NCBI GenBank assembly: GCA_964634205.1
Contig: CAZWKE010000007.1
Coordinates: 39,777 to 103,776 of the forward strand
Length of the DNA stretch: 64,000 nucleotides
Direction: 5' to 3'
Origin: JAFGGG01 sp964634205
GTDB lineage: Bacteria; Spirochaetota; Spirochaetia; SZUA-6; RPPD01
The position numbers were made by a program, and so were the translations under genes. Position 1 is the first letter of the stretch, and every line of letters begins with the position of its first letter. The notes below the pieces were generated by a model, which worked only from the letters and a program-made list of their open reading frames with translations, did not search any database and was not told the origin of the DNA. Shown here piece after piece: positions 9,425 to 18,715 of this stretch.

Positions 9425-11137
9425 TTATTTGTCGCTTAACTCAAAGGCGCCGATGTCATAGATCGCCTTGGCCCCTTTCGGATTGGGGCGCGGATTACCG
9501 GCATAATCCGTACTTGGTCCCTGAAACTGCTGCGTATTTACGTCTATCCCGGCATCAACACAGCGTGATGAGGGCCGCAGTTGGTATAATGTGTTCTGCC
9601 CGCCGGATTCAAAGGTATCATCATAGGCTTCATTTATATTAATATCCACCGTACCGCCGAAAGGAACAAGATCATAATGGTTTAACTCTTCGATTGTTTT
9701 GATTGTTGTCGTAATAGCCGTATAATTCTTCTTTCCCGGAATATTGGCATATTGTAAATAGACTTCCCACCCTGAAATATTGTTGGCCAGCAGATAGAAC
9801 GGTTTTTCCTCATTACTGACGATATACAGGGCGGTCCCGTCGGCGGGTTCTTTGCGGCTGATAATATTGTTGATCAACAGCGGGTACACGGACCCGCGAA
9901 TAAAAATCCCCGCCGTAAGATTACTGCCGTTCCCACCGATAACGGTATTGTTGATCCACCTGCTTGCGGAATCCGTCAGCATAAGATTTACACAATCGGT
10001 GGACTCACCTCCTACTATGATATTATTGCACCCTTTTCCCGTTGTCTGTTCAAGCTGTACGCAATAGTAATATTCCAGGGCTTTTCCCGCCGAAAGGTAT
10101 GAGTCGCGCATGGTAATTTCACCTTGGTAGGCATACACACCCTGCACTCCGGACAGGGCGCTTAAAATAAACTTGCATGAAGATATTTCAAGCTTACTCG
10201 CGAAAACACTCACCGCCTTCACTTTGTACGGGTTCTCGTCGGCAATGAATGTATTGTGTGAAAGAGAAACCTTTGAGTTTTTCCCCAGTATACACACACT
10301 CTCCCGGCTGCTTACCCCTGTTTGTAATGTTGTGTCCCGCAGTGACAGGTTTCCTTTTTCTATGATGATCCCGGTAAGCTTTCCCCCATGTCCCGGTTTA
10401 ATAGTTAAGCTTTCGGCGGTGATCGTGGATCCTGAGGTTCCCGCAACGGCTGAAAACTCATCACTGCCGCGGCCGCCGTTTATTTCCATCCGGGCCAGTA
10501 CCATGGTGGAATGGATCCCCTTAAGGGCAATACTCCTGTTTGGGCCATTCGCATTGATTATCGTATCGGCCATCTTCAGGGTGCCGTCGCTTATATGGAC
10601 GGCGCTGCTGTTATAAGCGGAGGAATACTCTATTGTGACCTTCTCACATGACAACGTTCCCTGTGTTACCCGCAGGATATCCGTAAAATGGCGGTGTACG
10701 TCTTTAATGTCGATCCCTTTGAGGGTGAGTTTGGCATTATGCACTGAAAACATGGCATCACCGTTTGCGGCCGGTTCCCAGGATTCGATGATTACCGCCC
10801 CACCCTCCTTATTATCCTGTTTCCAAAATGCGCTCCCAAGGATCTCCACATCAAACGCCACCTTAAGTGTGGAATCAACAAAATAACGACCGCTGTCGGC
10901 ATAAATAACCTTTTTACCGCTGATTTTCATGTAGTCAAGCGCCTTTTTCAGGCTGCGAAAAGGTTTTTCTCTGTTACCTTCGGCATAATCACTCCCCTGC
11001 GGAGAAATATAAATACCGGAGTCCAAGGTAATAAAATCATCGGCGGTCTGCTGCCCTGCCGCATCCTGTGAAAAAAGCAATCCCATCGGGAAAAGTAAAA
11101 GAAAACATAGTTGCAGCATTCCAAAAATATTTCTCAT
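9425..11137 (-). CDS. Secreted right-handed parallel beta-helix protein (DUF1565-like)
   Basis: A 570-residue exported protein. Seen: signal peptide MRNIFGMLQLCFLLLFPMGLLFSQ; then ISPQGSDYAEGNREKPFRSL, the DUF1565 entry motif found before beta-helix domains; about 400 residues of short strand repeats with regularly spaced Asn, Ser and Gly (TLKGIDIK, GTLKMADTIINANG, NNIIVGG, NNTVIGGNGSN); and a C-terminal segment with GNPRP and YDIGAFELSDK, like the choice-of-anchor/pectate-lyase-like tails. It may bind or cleave polysaccharide at the surface, but no catalytic residues can be assigned. Its start overlaps the stop of the phosphoribosyltransferase gene by four bases. Confidence 0.75.
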   Translation of the reverse strand: MRNIFGMLQLCFLLLFPMGLLFSQDAAGQQTADDFITLDSGIYISPQGSDYAEGNREKPFRSLKKALDYMKISGKKVIYADSGRYFVDSTLKVAFDVEILGSAFWKQDNKEGGAVIIESWEPAANGDAMFSVHNAKLTLKGIDIKDVHRHFTDILRVTQGTLSCEKVTIEYSSAYNSSAVHISDGTLKMADTIINANGPNRSIALKGIHSTMVLARMEINGGRGSDEFSAVAGTSGSTITAESLTIKPGHGGKLTGIIIEKGNLSLRDTTLQTGVSSRESVCILGKNSKVSLSHNTFIADENPYKVKAVSVFASKLEISSCKFILSALSGVQGVYAYQGEITMRDSYLSAGKALEYYYCVQLEQTTGKGCNNIIVGGESTDCVNLMLTDSASRWINNTVIGGNGSNLTAGIFIRGSVYPLLINNIISRKEPADGTALYIVSNEEKPFYLLANNISGWEVYLQYANIPGKKNYTAITTTIKTIEELNHYDLVPFGGTVDININEAYDDTFESGGQNTLYQLRPSSRCVDAGIDVNTQQFQGPSTDYAGNPRPNPKGAKAIYDIGAFELSDK

Positions 11138-11754
11138 GCCTTAAATCCCTTTGTTTTTAAGAGATTAAGCGCCTGTGCCAGGCTTTTATCCTCATTCAGA
11201 TCACACGCATCAACCTCCTGCGAAGTTAAATCCTGCAGTTCGTGGGTCAGGTAATGAATCCAGATATCATCATGGGGGTCCTTTAGGACAAGCTTGCGGT
11301 AATAAAAATCAGGGGTAATGGGGGGTTGGGTGGAAATATAGGTGCGTTCCTTGTAGTCATGTACGGCTATTTTTATTTCCGAGCGTTGTATCCCGTTACT
11401 CATGATGACGTCGACCAGATGATTTATGGTAGTCCCGGTATCAAATATATCGTCAACAAGCAGTATTCTGTCTCCCTGTCGTAAATATTCCGGACTGTAG
11501 GTCCATCCGTCTACCTTGACCGTGTCACGGTTTTTGATGTCACGGTAAGATCGTGCCACCACAGCGGCATAATATACCGGCCGTTTACCGGTATTCAGTA
11601 TTTTGAAGTATTCACTGAAAACATTACCCAGTAATGCTCCACCACGCAGCAATACATAAATAATATCGGGGATACCTATCTGCCGGTATATTTTAAAAGC
11701 CAGTTTGATCGCATTATTTCTTAACTCTGTACAGGTAATAAACTCTTTTTTCAC
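11134..11754 (-). CDS. Purine phosphoribosyltransferase family protein
   Basis: Type I phosphoribosyltransferase of 206 residues that would transfer ribose-5-phosphate from PRPP to a purine base in salvage. Seen: the PRPP loop ILLVDDIFDTGTT near residue 110, and an upstream LLRGGALLGN loop matching the pyrophosphate-binding region of Gpt/Hpt enzymes. The start is GTG 11754 with GAAGG nine bases upstream. Whether the base is hypoxanthine, guanine or xanthine cannot be read from sequence. It sits between htrA and the beta-helix gene and overlaps the latter by ATGA, an odd functional partner that may only share transcription. Confidence 0.78.
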   Translation of the reverse strand: MKKEFITCTELRNNAIKLAFKIYRQIGIPDIIYVLLRGGALLGNVFSEYFKILNTGKRPVYYAAVVARSYRDIKNRDTVKVDGWTYSPEYLRQGDRILLVDDIFDTGTTINHLVDVIMSNGIQRSEIKIAVHDYKERTYISTQPPITPDFYYRKLVLKDPHDDIWIHYLTHELQDLTSQEVDACDLNEDKSLAQALNLLKTKGFKA

Positions 11755-11774
11755 CTAAAAAAACCTTCGCGGTG

Positions 11775-13226
11775 TTACCGTGAAAGCGTCATTGTTTCTT
11801 CGCTGTTATTGCGCAGCACGGTAATTTCCAGCTCCTTTGCTTTCTTATCGTTCAGAGAGCGAAAGAAATCGAGCATTGTTTTTACGGGATTATCGTTTAT
11901 CTTTAAAATCACGTCCCCGCTTTGAAGGCCGGCGTAAAAGGAAGCGGTACCCCGTTCGACAACCGTAACCGCAACTCCCTGCACACTACTTTTCAGATCA
12001 TATTTTTTCCGTATTTTTTCCGTCAGCGCGTGGACAACTATTCCCGGCCAGGACATTTTTGTGCGGTTGGAAACAAGACGTTCGGTGGGCCGTTGTTCCA
12101 GTTTGAAGCGAAGTGTAATCACATCGCCGTAACGAATTACCTCAAATTCTACGGGAATACCGGGGGTGATATCACTGATAATCATGGTCAGATGGCGATC
12201 GTCCCGGACGTCTGTCCCGTTTATTTTCGTAATCAGATCACCGGGTAACAGGCCGCCGCGTTCCGCGGGCGAGTCTTTTATCACCTGATTAATAAAAGCC
12301 CCTTTTTTGCCTTCGATCTGAAGTTCTGTTGCGGTTTGATTTGTAGGAACACGGGCGACGGAAACACCCAACCAACCATACTGTGCCTTTCCTTTACTAA
12401 TAAAATCCTTGATTGCTTTTTTGGCGTTATTTATGGGGATGGCAAATCCGATACCGATACTTCCCCCGGTAGGACTGGTAATCCAGGTGTTTATACCGAT
12501 AACCTCTCCGTCGATATTAACCAGCGCGCCGCCGGAATTCCCGGGATTGATCCCCGCGTCGGTCTGAATGAAGTCACTGATATTGTAGAGTCGTGAATTA
12601 TAATCAAGCCGACGACCAAGGGCACTGACGATGCCCGCCGTTACAGAAGACTGCCACCCGAAAGGATTACCGATAGCCAAGACCCAATCACCAACCTTAA
12701 GCTTGTCGGAATTTCCTAAACGCGCTACCGGTAGATCGTGATCACTTTTAAACACAAGCAGGCTGATATCTTTCCGTTCATCCTCCCCGACAATCTCCGC
12801 TTTATATTCGGTTTTATCGGCCAGGGTTACGGACAATCCCTTGCTGCCTTTGACAACATGGTAATTGGTCAATACATAGTATTTGTCTCCGATCCTATCG
12901 ACAATCACTCCCGATCCCATACCATACTGTTCAAAATTATGCTCCTTGGGTGTTCCGTCATCCTGTTCAGGGTCATTAAAAAAATAGTCCCATGGCGCGT
13001 TCTTGGATACAATGTCCGTCACATTTATATTTACCACCGCGGGAACCACGGTTTTGGCAATTTCCCTGAATGAACCCTGCAGTTCGAGCAGCGATTCCTT
13101 TCCGGAACCTCCGGGTCCAAAAAGACTGTTGCAGGAAAAAATAAAGAGAAATATAAAAACAGCCGCAATCATACTGCCGATATGTATAGGGCCTTTATAA
13201 GCAATCCTTTTCATGGTATTTACCAT
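11775..13226 (-). CDS. htrA: HtrA/DegP-type serine protease, membrane lipoprotein with two PDZ domains
   Basis: Envelope protease/chaperone of the trypsin-like S1C family, 483 residues. Catalytic triad seen: His123 in TNYHVVKG, Asp153 in RKDISLLVF, Ser231 in NPGNSGGALV. An N-terminal hydrophobic segment ending FLFIFSC suggests lipid attachment at Cys32 rather than a soluble periplasmic form. Two PDZ domains follow: one from about residue 280 (YGWLGVSVARV to VEFEVIRYG), one from about 390 (GVAVTVVERGTASFYAGLQSG to the end). The start at 13226 follows AGAAGGGGG; an ATG at 13214 is possible. It lies downstream of map with a 70-base gap that probably holds its own promoter. Confidence 0.93.
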   Translation of the reverse strand: MVNTMKRIAYKGPIHIGSMIAAVFIFLFIFSCNSLFGPGGSGKESLLELQGSFREIAKTVVPAVVNINVTDIVSKNAPWDYFFNDPEQDDGTPKEHNFEQYGMGSGVIVDRIGDKYYVLTNYHVVKGSKGLSVTLADKTEYKAEIVGEDERKDISLLVFKSDHDLPVARLGNSDKLKVGDWVLAIGNPFGWQSSVTAGIVSALGRRLDYNSRLYNISDFIQTDAGINPGNSGGALVNIDGEVIGINTWITSPTGGSIGIGFAIPINNAKKAIKDFISKGKAQYGWLGVSVARVPTNQTATELQIEGKKGAFINQVIKDSPAERGGLLPGDLITKINGTDVRDDRHLTMIISDITPGIPVEFEVIRYGDVITLRFKLEQRPTERLVSNRTKMSWPGIVVHALTEKIRKKYDLKSSVQGVAVTVVERGTASFYAGLQSGDVILKINDNPVKTMLDFFRSLNDKKAKELEITVLRNNSEETMTLSR

Positions 13227-13296
13227 ACCCCCTTCTACTGTAAATATAGCTTACTATAAATAAATATACTATATTTTTTTTTAAGTTACATGAAAT

Positions 13297-14046
13297 TCAG
13301 GGTATCGCTGTAAGAATTTCTGTATGATCATCTAAAATCGCTATGGTATGCTCAAAATGAGCCGAATTCTTTCCATCCGCGGTGATCACCGTCCAACCGT
13401 CTTCAAGCACACGCACCTGCCATGTGCCGCGGTTAAGCATCGGCTCAATAGCCAAAACCATGCCGGCACGCAACTTTTTATTGGGACCGGCCGCCGGATA
13501 ATTAAATATCTGCGGGTCCTCATGCAGGGCGAACCCTACCCCATGACCGCAATATTCACGTACTACCTGGAATCCATTCTCCTGGGCATGTGAAAAAATG
13601 CCCAGAGAGATATCTCCGATCCGGTGTTTTACGCTGCTGCCTGCAATACCCTTTTGCAGGCATTCTTCCGTGACCCGGATCAGTTTTTTGTTTTCAGCGG
13701 TGATTTCACCGATGCCGTAGGTTTTCGCAGCATCCGCGATGTACCCCTTATAGGTTACCCCCAGATCAATGCTGACAATGTCCCCTTTACAGAGTTTTCG
13801 GGAACCGGGAATACCATGGATAACCTGGTTGTTGATCGAAACACAGAGGGAGGCCGGATAATTAAAGTAACCGAGAAATGTCGGGGTTGCCTGTTTTTTG
13901 CGAATAAAATCATGGGCTATACTGTCAAGTTCACCGGTTGTAATATTTTCAGTAAGATATGCTTCCAAATAGGTCAAGGTTTGGGACAGGATATGCCCGG
14001 CGTCGCGTATTCTCTGTATATCGTCATGGCTTTTTAATTGGATCAT
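13297..14046 (-). CDS. map: Methionine aminopeptidase, type I
   Basis: Removes the N-terminal methionine from nascent proteins in the cytoplasm. All five metal ligands are visible in family context: Asp in VSIDLGV, Asp in GYIADAAKT, His in GHGVGFALHEDP, Glu in AIEPML and Glu in HFEHTIAI. At 249 residues it is the usual size of the bacterial type I enzyme without extensions. It follows the bactofilin gene by 23 bases on the same strand and is likely cotranscribed with the envelope cluster. Confidence 0.96.
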   Translation of the reverse strand: MIQLKSHDDIQRIRDAGHILSQTLTYLEAYLTENITTGELDSIAHDFIRKKQATPTFLGYFNYPASLCVSINNQVIHGIPGSRKLCKGDIVSIDLGVTYKGYIADAAKTYGIGEITAENKKLIRVTEECLQKGIAGSSVKHRIGDISLGIFSHAQENGFQVVREYCGHGVGFALHEDPQIFNYPAAGPNKKLRAGMVLAIEPMLNRGTWQVRVLEDGWTVITADGKNSAHFEHTIAILDDHTEILTAIP

Positions 14047-14069
14047 TATGCATTGTTCTCGATAGCAAC

Positions 14070-14528
14070 TTATTTTTTTTGCGAATTTTCCTCACGTTGT
14101 GACGTACCGGCGGATTTTTTCCCAAAGGAATTAAACTCCTCTTCAACATTTTTACCGAAGGACTCTTCAATGAGTTTTTTTATACTTTCAGTTTTCGAAC
14201 TGGTAATCGATATTTCTCCGTGGGATATAACACCCTCTTCGACGTTCAGTTTGGGAGTTTTAATATTCCCCAGAACCTTGCCTGATTGAACCAGGTTTAC
14301 CTCCTCAAGGGCATGGATATTCCCGATGAGTACACCGGCAATGGTAACACTGCGGGCGGTAATATCGGTTTTTACCTGTCCGGATGGACCGATAATCAGC
14401 TGATCATTTGTTTTAATCTCTCCTGAAAACTTCCCGTCAATACGAATCGAACCGTTCACATAGAACTTGCCTTCGAATACCGATCCCTCACCGATTATAC
14501 AGTCGGACATATCATTTACTTTACTCAT
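14070..14528 (-). CDS. Bactofilin (polymer-forming cytoskeletal protein), copy 1
   Basis: DUF583/bactofilin of 152 residues. The central beta-helix core of about 100 residues is seen as hydrophobic strands with conserved turns: IGEGSVFEGKFYVNGSIRIDG, DQLIIGPSGQVKTDI, GVLIGNIHA, SGKVLGNIKTPKL. The N-terminus is short and the C-terminus is charged and disordered (about residues 110-152, Glu/Lys/Ser rich). Bactofilins form nucleotide-free filaments at the membrane and position cell-wall enzymes; in spirochaetes they affect cell shape. SD AAGGAG precedes ATG 14528. A second copy lies at 20506-20889. Confidence 0.93.
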   Translation of the reverse strand: MSKVNDMSDCIIGEGSVFEGKFYVNGSIRIDGKFSGEIKTNDQLIIGPSGQVKTDITARSVTIAGVLIGNIHALEEVNLVQSGKVLGNIKTPKLNVEEGVISHGEISITSSKTESIKKLIEESFGKNVEEEFNSFGKKSAGTSQREENSQKK

Positions 14529-14569
14529 GAGTACTCCTTGTTTACCTTAACTATCGCCTGGAAATAGTA

Positions 14570-16219
14570 TCATTTTATAGGGTGCACTTCAAGTTGTTTT
14601 AACAGGCGGAAGGCTTGTGCGTTTTTGGGATCCAGCTCCAGCGCATAGCGAAACTCCATTTTTGCACTTTCCATGTTCCCTTTATTAAGATTAATGTTCC
14701 CCAGTCGTGTTTGTACTTTGGAAAGTACCGACTCATAGCCGTGGAGGTTTTCCCGTTCAAAATAACTCACAATCTGTCTGAGTTGGTCTTCCGCGGTCTT
14801 AAGGCGGCCGTTTCTCTCAAGTACAACCGCGTAATTATACCGCACCCGCCAGTTCTCATGCAACAACAGGCTCTGTTCCAGAAGTGTTTCTGCTTTTGTT
14901 GTGTTACCGTTTAATGCCTGAATTACTCCCTTTAAGTGCAACATCCAGGGAAGATTTGCCTGGTTTGTCGCTTTTTCGTATTCCGCAACCACATGGGACG
15001 CATTTTCCGATTCATTCGTGGCTATAAGATACCAGGCCAGTATCTGACAAGACTTGGCGTTGCCCGGATTGCTGTTAAACAGCTCACGCAGTTTTACTCT
15101 ATATTGGTTTGAAGAGATTTCCCCCCATTCCAGGTAAATTCGGAGAAGGTTTGCCTGGAAATCGTCGGGGTGCCGGTTTAAGTAGGCGGACAATATCTCT
15201 TCACCTTCGGTCTTATGCTTGTCGCTGTATAAAATCTTCACCAGTGTAAGGGTAATCTCTTTGCTGTCGGGAAACACCGCCTGTGCTTTCTGCAATATTT
15301 CCAAGGCAGCAGAATCATTATGCTTTGTGATGGAAATAAACGCCAGGTTGACGTAAGGAATCGCCGAATATCCGGGATCGGTTTGAATGGCCTTTTCATA
15401 ATAGAAGGCGGCATCTTCTATCCGGTCCAGGCGCAGATTGATGTCACCGATAATTATTCTGATATCATTTCTTTCGGGCTCCCGACGCAGCACCTCTTTC
15501 AGACGCAGCAGAGCCGCTGCGTATTTTCCGGCATCATAAGCAAAAAACCCGGCCGGTTCGTTGAATTGATTGTGCTGGAGATACTCCTCACTGATAAGAA
15601 ACGCTTTATTATAATTGCCCTGCCCGGCGTAAAGCAGTGCAGCGTCAAGGTACAAGCGAGGTTCATCAAACCGCGAGGCGGACCGGATAAATGGTTCCGG
15701 CTTTTTTGCGGATTCAAGGTTTAGGAGCGGATTTTTTTCTCCGGGAACATCGAGTCCGCCCCGCAGAATTGCTTCGGAGAGAAATGAAGCAATCATGGGA
15801 TTGTTCTTAAACTTCCCCGCAATTCTTACCGCCGAGTCTATATCCCCATATCGCAGGCAGGCATAAATTACCGCACCGGCAAGCTTCTCATTTCCGCCGA
15901 TATGCGCAAATGCTCTCAGTGCATAATCCCTGAACTCATGAAAATCCTGTTTCAGGACGGCGATTTTTTGGAAGCGCTTCAAAATCTGCAGATAGTCTGA
16001 AGCGGTATGTGCCCGGCTGAAAATACGGGTTAATGATGATTCTGCTTCGGAAATATTGGCATTAACGATAAATCCGTCGACTTTCGCCATTGTTGTCCCG
16101 ATGTCCTTTGTGTTTTCGGTACTTGAAAAAAATCTGATATAAAGAAATACCAGCAGCAGGCAGAGGCCGGCGAACGCAGCAATAGCGATGATTAATTTAC
16201 GTACCAACAATTTGTTCAT
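14570..16219 (-). CDS. Membrane-anchored TPR protein
   Basis: A 549-residue protein with one N-terminal transmembrane helix (about residues 10-30, IIAIAAFAGLCLLLVFLYIRFF) followed by many tetratricopeptide-like repeats, such as LDAALLYAGQGNYNKAFLI and GDINLRLDRIEDAAFYYEKA. The last repeats (MESAKMEFRYALELDPKNAQA) match the TPR consensus. It is probably an extracytoplasmic scaffold. The start overlaps the nusB stop by four bases (ATGA), so translation is coupled. The bactofilin gene follows after 41 bases. No enzymatic domain is seen. Confidence 0.8.
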   Translation of the reverse strand: MNKLLVRKLIIAIAAFAGLCLLLVFLYIRFFSSTENTKDIGTTMAKVDGFIVNANISEAESSLTRIFSRAHTASDYLQILKRFQKIAVLKQDFHEFRDYALRAFAHIGGNEKLAGAVIYACLRYGDIDSAVRIAGKFKNNPMIASFLSEAILRGGLDVPGEKNPLLNLESAKKPEPFIRSASRFDEPRLYLDAALLYAGQGNYNKAFLISEEYLQHNQFNEPAGFFAYDAGKYAAALLRLKEVLRREPERNDIRIIIGDINLRLDRIEDAAFYYEKAIQTDPGYSAIPYVNLAFISITKHNDSAALEILQKAQAVFPDSKEITLTLVKILYSDKHKTEGEEILSAYLNRHPDDFQANLLRIYLEWGEISSNQYRVKLRELFNSNPGNAKSCQILAWYLIATNESENASHVVAEYEKATNQANLPWMLHLKGVIQALNGNTTKAETLLEQSLLLHENWRVRYNYAVVLERNGRLKTAEDQLRQIVSYFERENLHGYESVLSKVQTRLGNINLNKGNMESAKMEFRYALELDPKNAQAFRLLKQLEVHPIK

Positions 16220-16644
16220 TGTTTCAGGGGTTTATGTTTTTTACAAACTCCGTCAAGGATACCATTAATGAATCTGAACGACTCCTCGTTGCCGAATTGC
16301 TTGGCAATATCAATTGCCTCATCGATGGTAACCGAAGCCGGGATATCGCTTTCAAAAATCAAACAGTAAATACTCATTCGTAATATCGCCAGATCCACCT
16401 TGGAGACCCGTTCAAAATCCCAATGCTCAAGCTGATTTTTGATTATCTCATCAATAAAACCGATATTTTCAATAGTGCCGCTTATAAGGATATGCGCAAA
16501 AGCGAGTGTATCCTCCTGCAGTTTTTTTATGCGGTCCTCTCCCATCCATGAAAAATCACATAATTCACCTATTTCCTCTTGTGAGAAGTCGTAGCGATAA
16601 AGAGATTGAAATGCCAGTATTCTTCCTTTACGTCTTGAGCCCAT
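16216..16644 (-). CDS. nusB: Transcription antitermination factor NusB
   Basis: NusB binds boxA RNA with S10 in rRNA antitermination. Seen: MGSRRKGRILAFQSLYRYDF at the N-terminus and the conserved C-terminal run VDLAILRMSIYCLIF, IPASVTIDEAIDIAKQFG and FINGILDGV. The start chosen is ATG 16644, three bases past the stop of the upstream foldase gene, giving 142 residues; the frame stays open to a TTG at 16671 inside the previous gene, which would add nine non-conserved residues. Confidence 0.94.
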   Translation of the reverse strand: MGSRRKGRILAFQSLYRYDFSQEEIGELCDFSWMGEDRIKKLQEDTLAFAHILISGTIENIGFIDEIIKNQLEHWDFERVSKVDLAILRMSIYCLIFESDIPASVTIDEAIDIAKQFGNEESFRFINGILDGVCKKHKPLKQ

Positions 16645-16646
16645 TC

Positions 16647-17693
16647 TTACCAGGAAAGGTTTTCTTCCCAAATTTTTATATCGGCTTCCTTGCGCAATTC
16701 GTTCGTTGTTTCTGCAATAGCTTTTTGCAGATTCTGTGCCTGTTTTAATTGAGTGAGATAGGCTTTGATGTACTGTCGCACACTCATCGCGTTTTGCGGC
16801 GGTATTTTATCATCCAGATTCAATGTCTTGAAAGGGATTTTTTCCAACACAAATACAATATGGTAGCCGACGTTTGAGGTGAGTACATTACTTACCTGTT
16901 TTTCTTGCAGACTGAAGAGTTTATTGAAAAAATCAGCACCGAATATTTTTTTACTGTTTTCATCATCCCGCCGCAGCAAGGCAGGGACCATAGTACCGAT
17001 TTTTTTCTGTCCGCTTGAATCAAAAATCTCCCAATAATCGTCAAAACTACCGCCGTTTTTAAGTTTATTATCTATTTCTTCCGCCTTTGCTCTGGCATCT
17101 TTTTTTTCCTGCGCGTTTAATCCCTGCAGGTTGATGAAAATATGTTTAAAGCGGATCATCTCCGGTGAAGTGAAGTCCTTGCGATGATTATTAAAATAAT
17201 CCTCGACCTCCGTATTACTCGGCTCGGCAATGTTTTGGAAGTAACTTCTCTTGGCCTTCCTGACGTATTTGTCCGCTAACTTCATTTTCCGCACCTCATC
17301 CTCAAACTCATTTAAGGATTTTCCCTGTTTTTTCAGCAAAGCTACAAAATCATCCTTGGTGATCTTTCTATTCAGCTGGCGGGAAATGTTTTCTATATAT
17401 TGGTTAACCATGGCGTTGATTTCAGTATCGGTTACCACAATATGTGCTTTTTTGGCTGCCTGGATGATCAGTTTTTCGTCAATGAGTTTATTAAGCAATT
17501 GTTTTCGTTCATCCGCGGTCAGTTTACGCTTGTAATTGGTCTCAAATAATGTAATTATTTGTTTAAACTGGTTTTGACTGATGATTTCGCTTTCATTAAG
17601 ATATACAGAAGCTACCGGCTTATCGATGGTTTGAGCCGAGAGATAATTTACCATTAACAAAAGTACACTCAGGATTAACCCTAAACGCTTCAT
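16647..17693 (-). CDS. SurA/PrsA-like peptidyl-prolyl isomerase (parvulin)
   Basis: Exported foldase of 348 residues: signal peptide MKRLGLILSVLLLMVNYLSAQ, a SurA-like N-terminal helical region (about residues 25-165) and one parvulin domain (about residues 175-285, IRFKHIFINLQG through VLTSNVGYHIVFVLEKI). Such proteins assist outer-membrane protein folding in the periplasm. There is a single parvulin domain, against two in E. coli SurA, so it could equally be named PrsA or PpiC-like. GGGAG precedes the start. It is followed immediately by nusB. Confidence 0.85.
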   Translation of the reverse strand: MKRLGLILSVLLLMVNYLSAQTIDKPVASVYLNESEIISQNQFKQIITLFETNYKRKLTADERKQLLNKLIDEKLIIQAAKKAHIVVTDTEINAMVNQYIENISRQLNRKITKDDFVALLKKQGKSLNEFEDEVRKMKLADKYVRKAKRSYFQNIAEPSNTEVEDYFNNHRKDFTSPEMIRFKHIFINLQGLNAQEKKDARAKAEEIDNKLKNGGSFDDYWEIFDSSGQKKIGTMVPALLRRDDENSKKIFGADFFNKLFSLQEKQVSNVLTSNVGYHIVFVLEKIPFKTLNLDDKIPPQNAMSVRQYIKAYLTQLKQAQNLQKAIAETTNELRKEADIKIWEENLSW

Positions 17694-17758
17694 ATTCTTA
17701 TCGTCTCCCTTAAAATATTGATTCCACTTTTTTAAACATCAGAAGAATACAAATATAT

Positions 17759-18616
17759 TCACTGCACGTCAAGTACGGTTGTTTTCAATTCGGAATTCGC
17801 GCCGAATCCTATTTTCTCCAGCAGTTTTTTGGTGCCGGGCATTCGTTTATCAAATTTAAATGCTCTTTCAAAATAATCAATTGCATTTTGTCTTTGTCCC
17901 AGATTTACGTAAATTTCAGCAATCTTCTTACAAAAAAAGGCTTTGTCTTTGTCCGCAATATTAAGCGACAGCAGGTTTTCCACCTGCAAAATACACCAGT
18001 TTTTCGGTTTTTGTTTCTGTAGTTTTGCCGCAACGATAAAACGCAGCCGGTCTATGACTTCTTCGATAAAAAAGTGAAAATACGGCTTTTTTTCCTCTTC
18101 AATCACCAGTTTCTTAAACAGAAAAAAGGCTTTCTCATACTGTCCGCGGTTTTGAAACTCTTCGGCGAGCAGAAATATACAATCCCTGTAATCACCGTCC
18201 GGCAAATAGTCTTTCAAATCAAAATCCTCGAATGAAAGCTTTTCGTAGAGACGCACGGCATCCTCATTATGACCGTTGAGAATATCATAAAAGATCAGTT
18301 TCGCCTGGGAATACAGATCCTTTGGGGTATTTTTCAAAAATTCACGATAATTAAAGCGCGATATCTTTTTAAAGGGAACGAATTCCCGGTCATACGCCTT
18401 TCGCTTTAGGGGATTGCTGAGAACGCTATAGGCCAGAAGCAGCAGCCGCATCTGCTCTTCGGATTTTTTTTTATCTTTCGAGTTTACGTCCGGATGGATC
18501 TTTTTCGCCTTAGAGCGAAAAGACTCTTTGATTGTCTTGAGTGAGGAATTTTTCGCCACACCAAGAATCTCATAATAGTTCAACATGTTCTCTACCGTAT
18601 ATTTATACATTGTCAT
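17759..18616 (-). CDS. J-domain protein with C-terminal TPR-like region
   Basis: A J-domain occupies about residues 10-80: NYYEILGVAKNSSLKTIK, then HPD (the DnaK-contacting triad) in KKIHPDVNSK, and AYSVLSNPLKRKAYDREF. The rest, to residue 285, is helical with TPR-like repeats (GQRQNAIDYFERAFKFDKRM). There is no Gly/Phe region, zinc centre or DnaJ C-terminal domain, so it is a specialised co-chaperone. The start is uncertain: ATG at 18616, 18610, or 18586 (MLNYYEIL), the last preceded by TAGAG and matching the usual J-domain start. No dnaK lies nearby. Confidence 0.85.
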   Translation of the reverse strand: MTMYKYTVENMLNYYEILGVAKNSSLKTIKESFRSKAKKIHPDVNSKDKKKSEEQMRLLLLAYSVLSNPLKRKAYDREFVPFKKISRFNYREFLKNTPKDLYSQAKLIFYDILNGHNEDAVRLYEKLSFEDFDLKDYLPDGDYRDCIFLLAEEFQNRGQYEKAFFLFKKLVIEEEKKPYFHFFIEEVIDRLRFIVAAKLQKQKPKNWCILQVENLLSLNIADKDKAFFCKKIAEIYVNLGQRQNAIDYFERAFKFDKRMPGTKKLLEKIGFGANSELKTTVLDVQ

Positions 18617-18655
18617 TACGCTTTTTCATTTATTAAACAACAAAAGGCAAAGAAA

Positions 18656-18699
18656 GTTTCATAAAACTTTATGATATCCATAGAGTTTTTTCATGAAAC
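18656..18699 (-). terminator. Imperfect hairpin after the tRNA-Leu/flavodoxin transcript
   Basis: GTTTCAT-AAAACT (18656-18668) pairs with AGTTTT and ATGAAAC (18684-18699) with a three-base bulge. On the minus strand it follows the flavodoxin-like gene and is followed by a T-rich run. Possible terminator; weak. Confidence 0.4.
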
Positions 18700-18715
18700 A
18701 ATGGAGCCGGCTATT

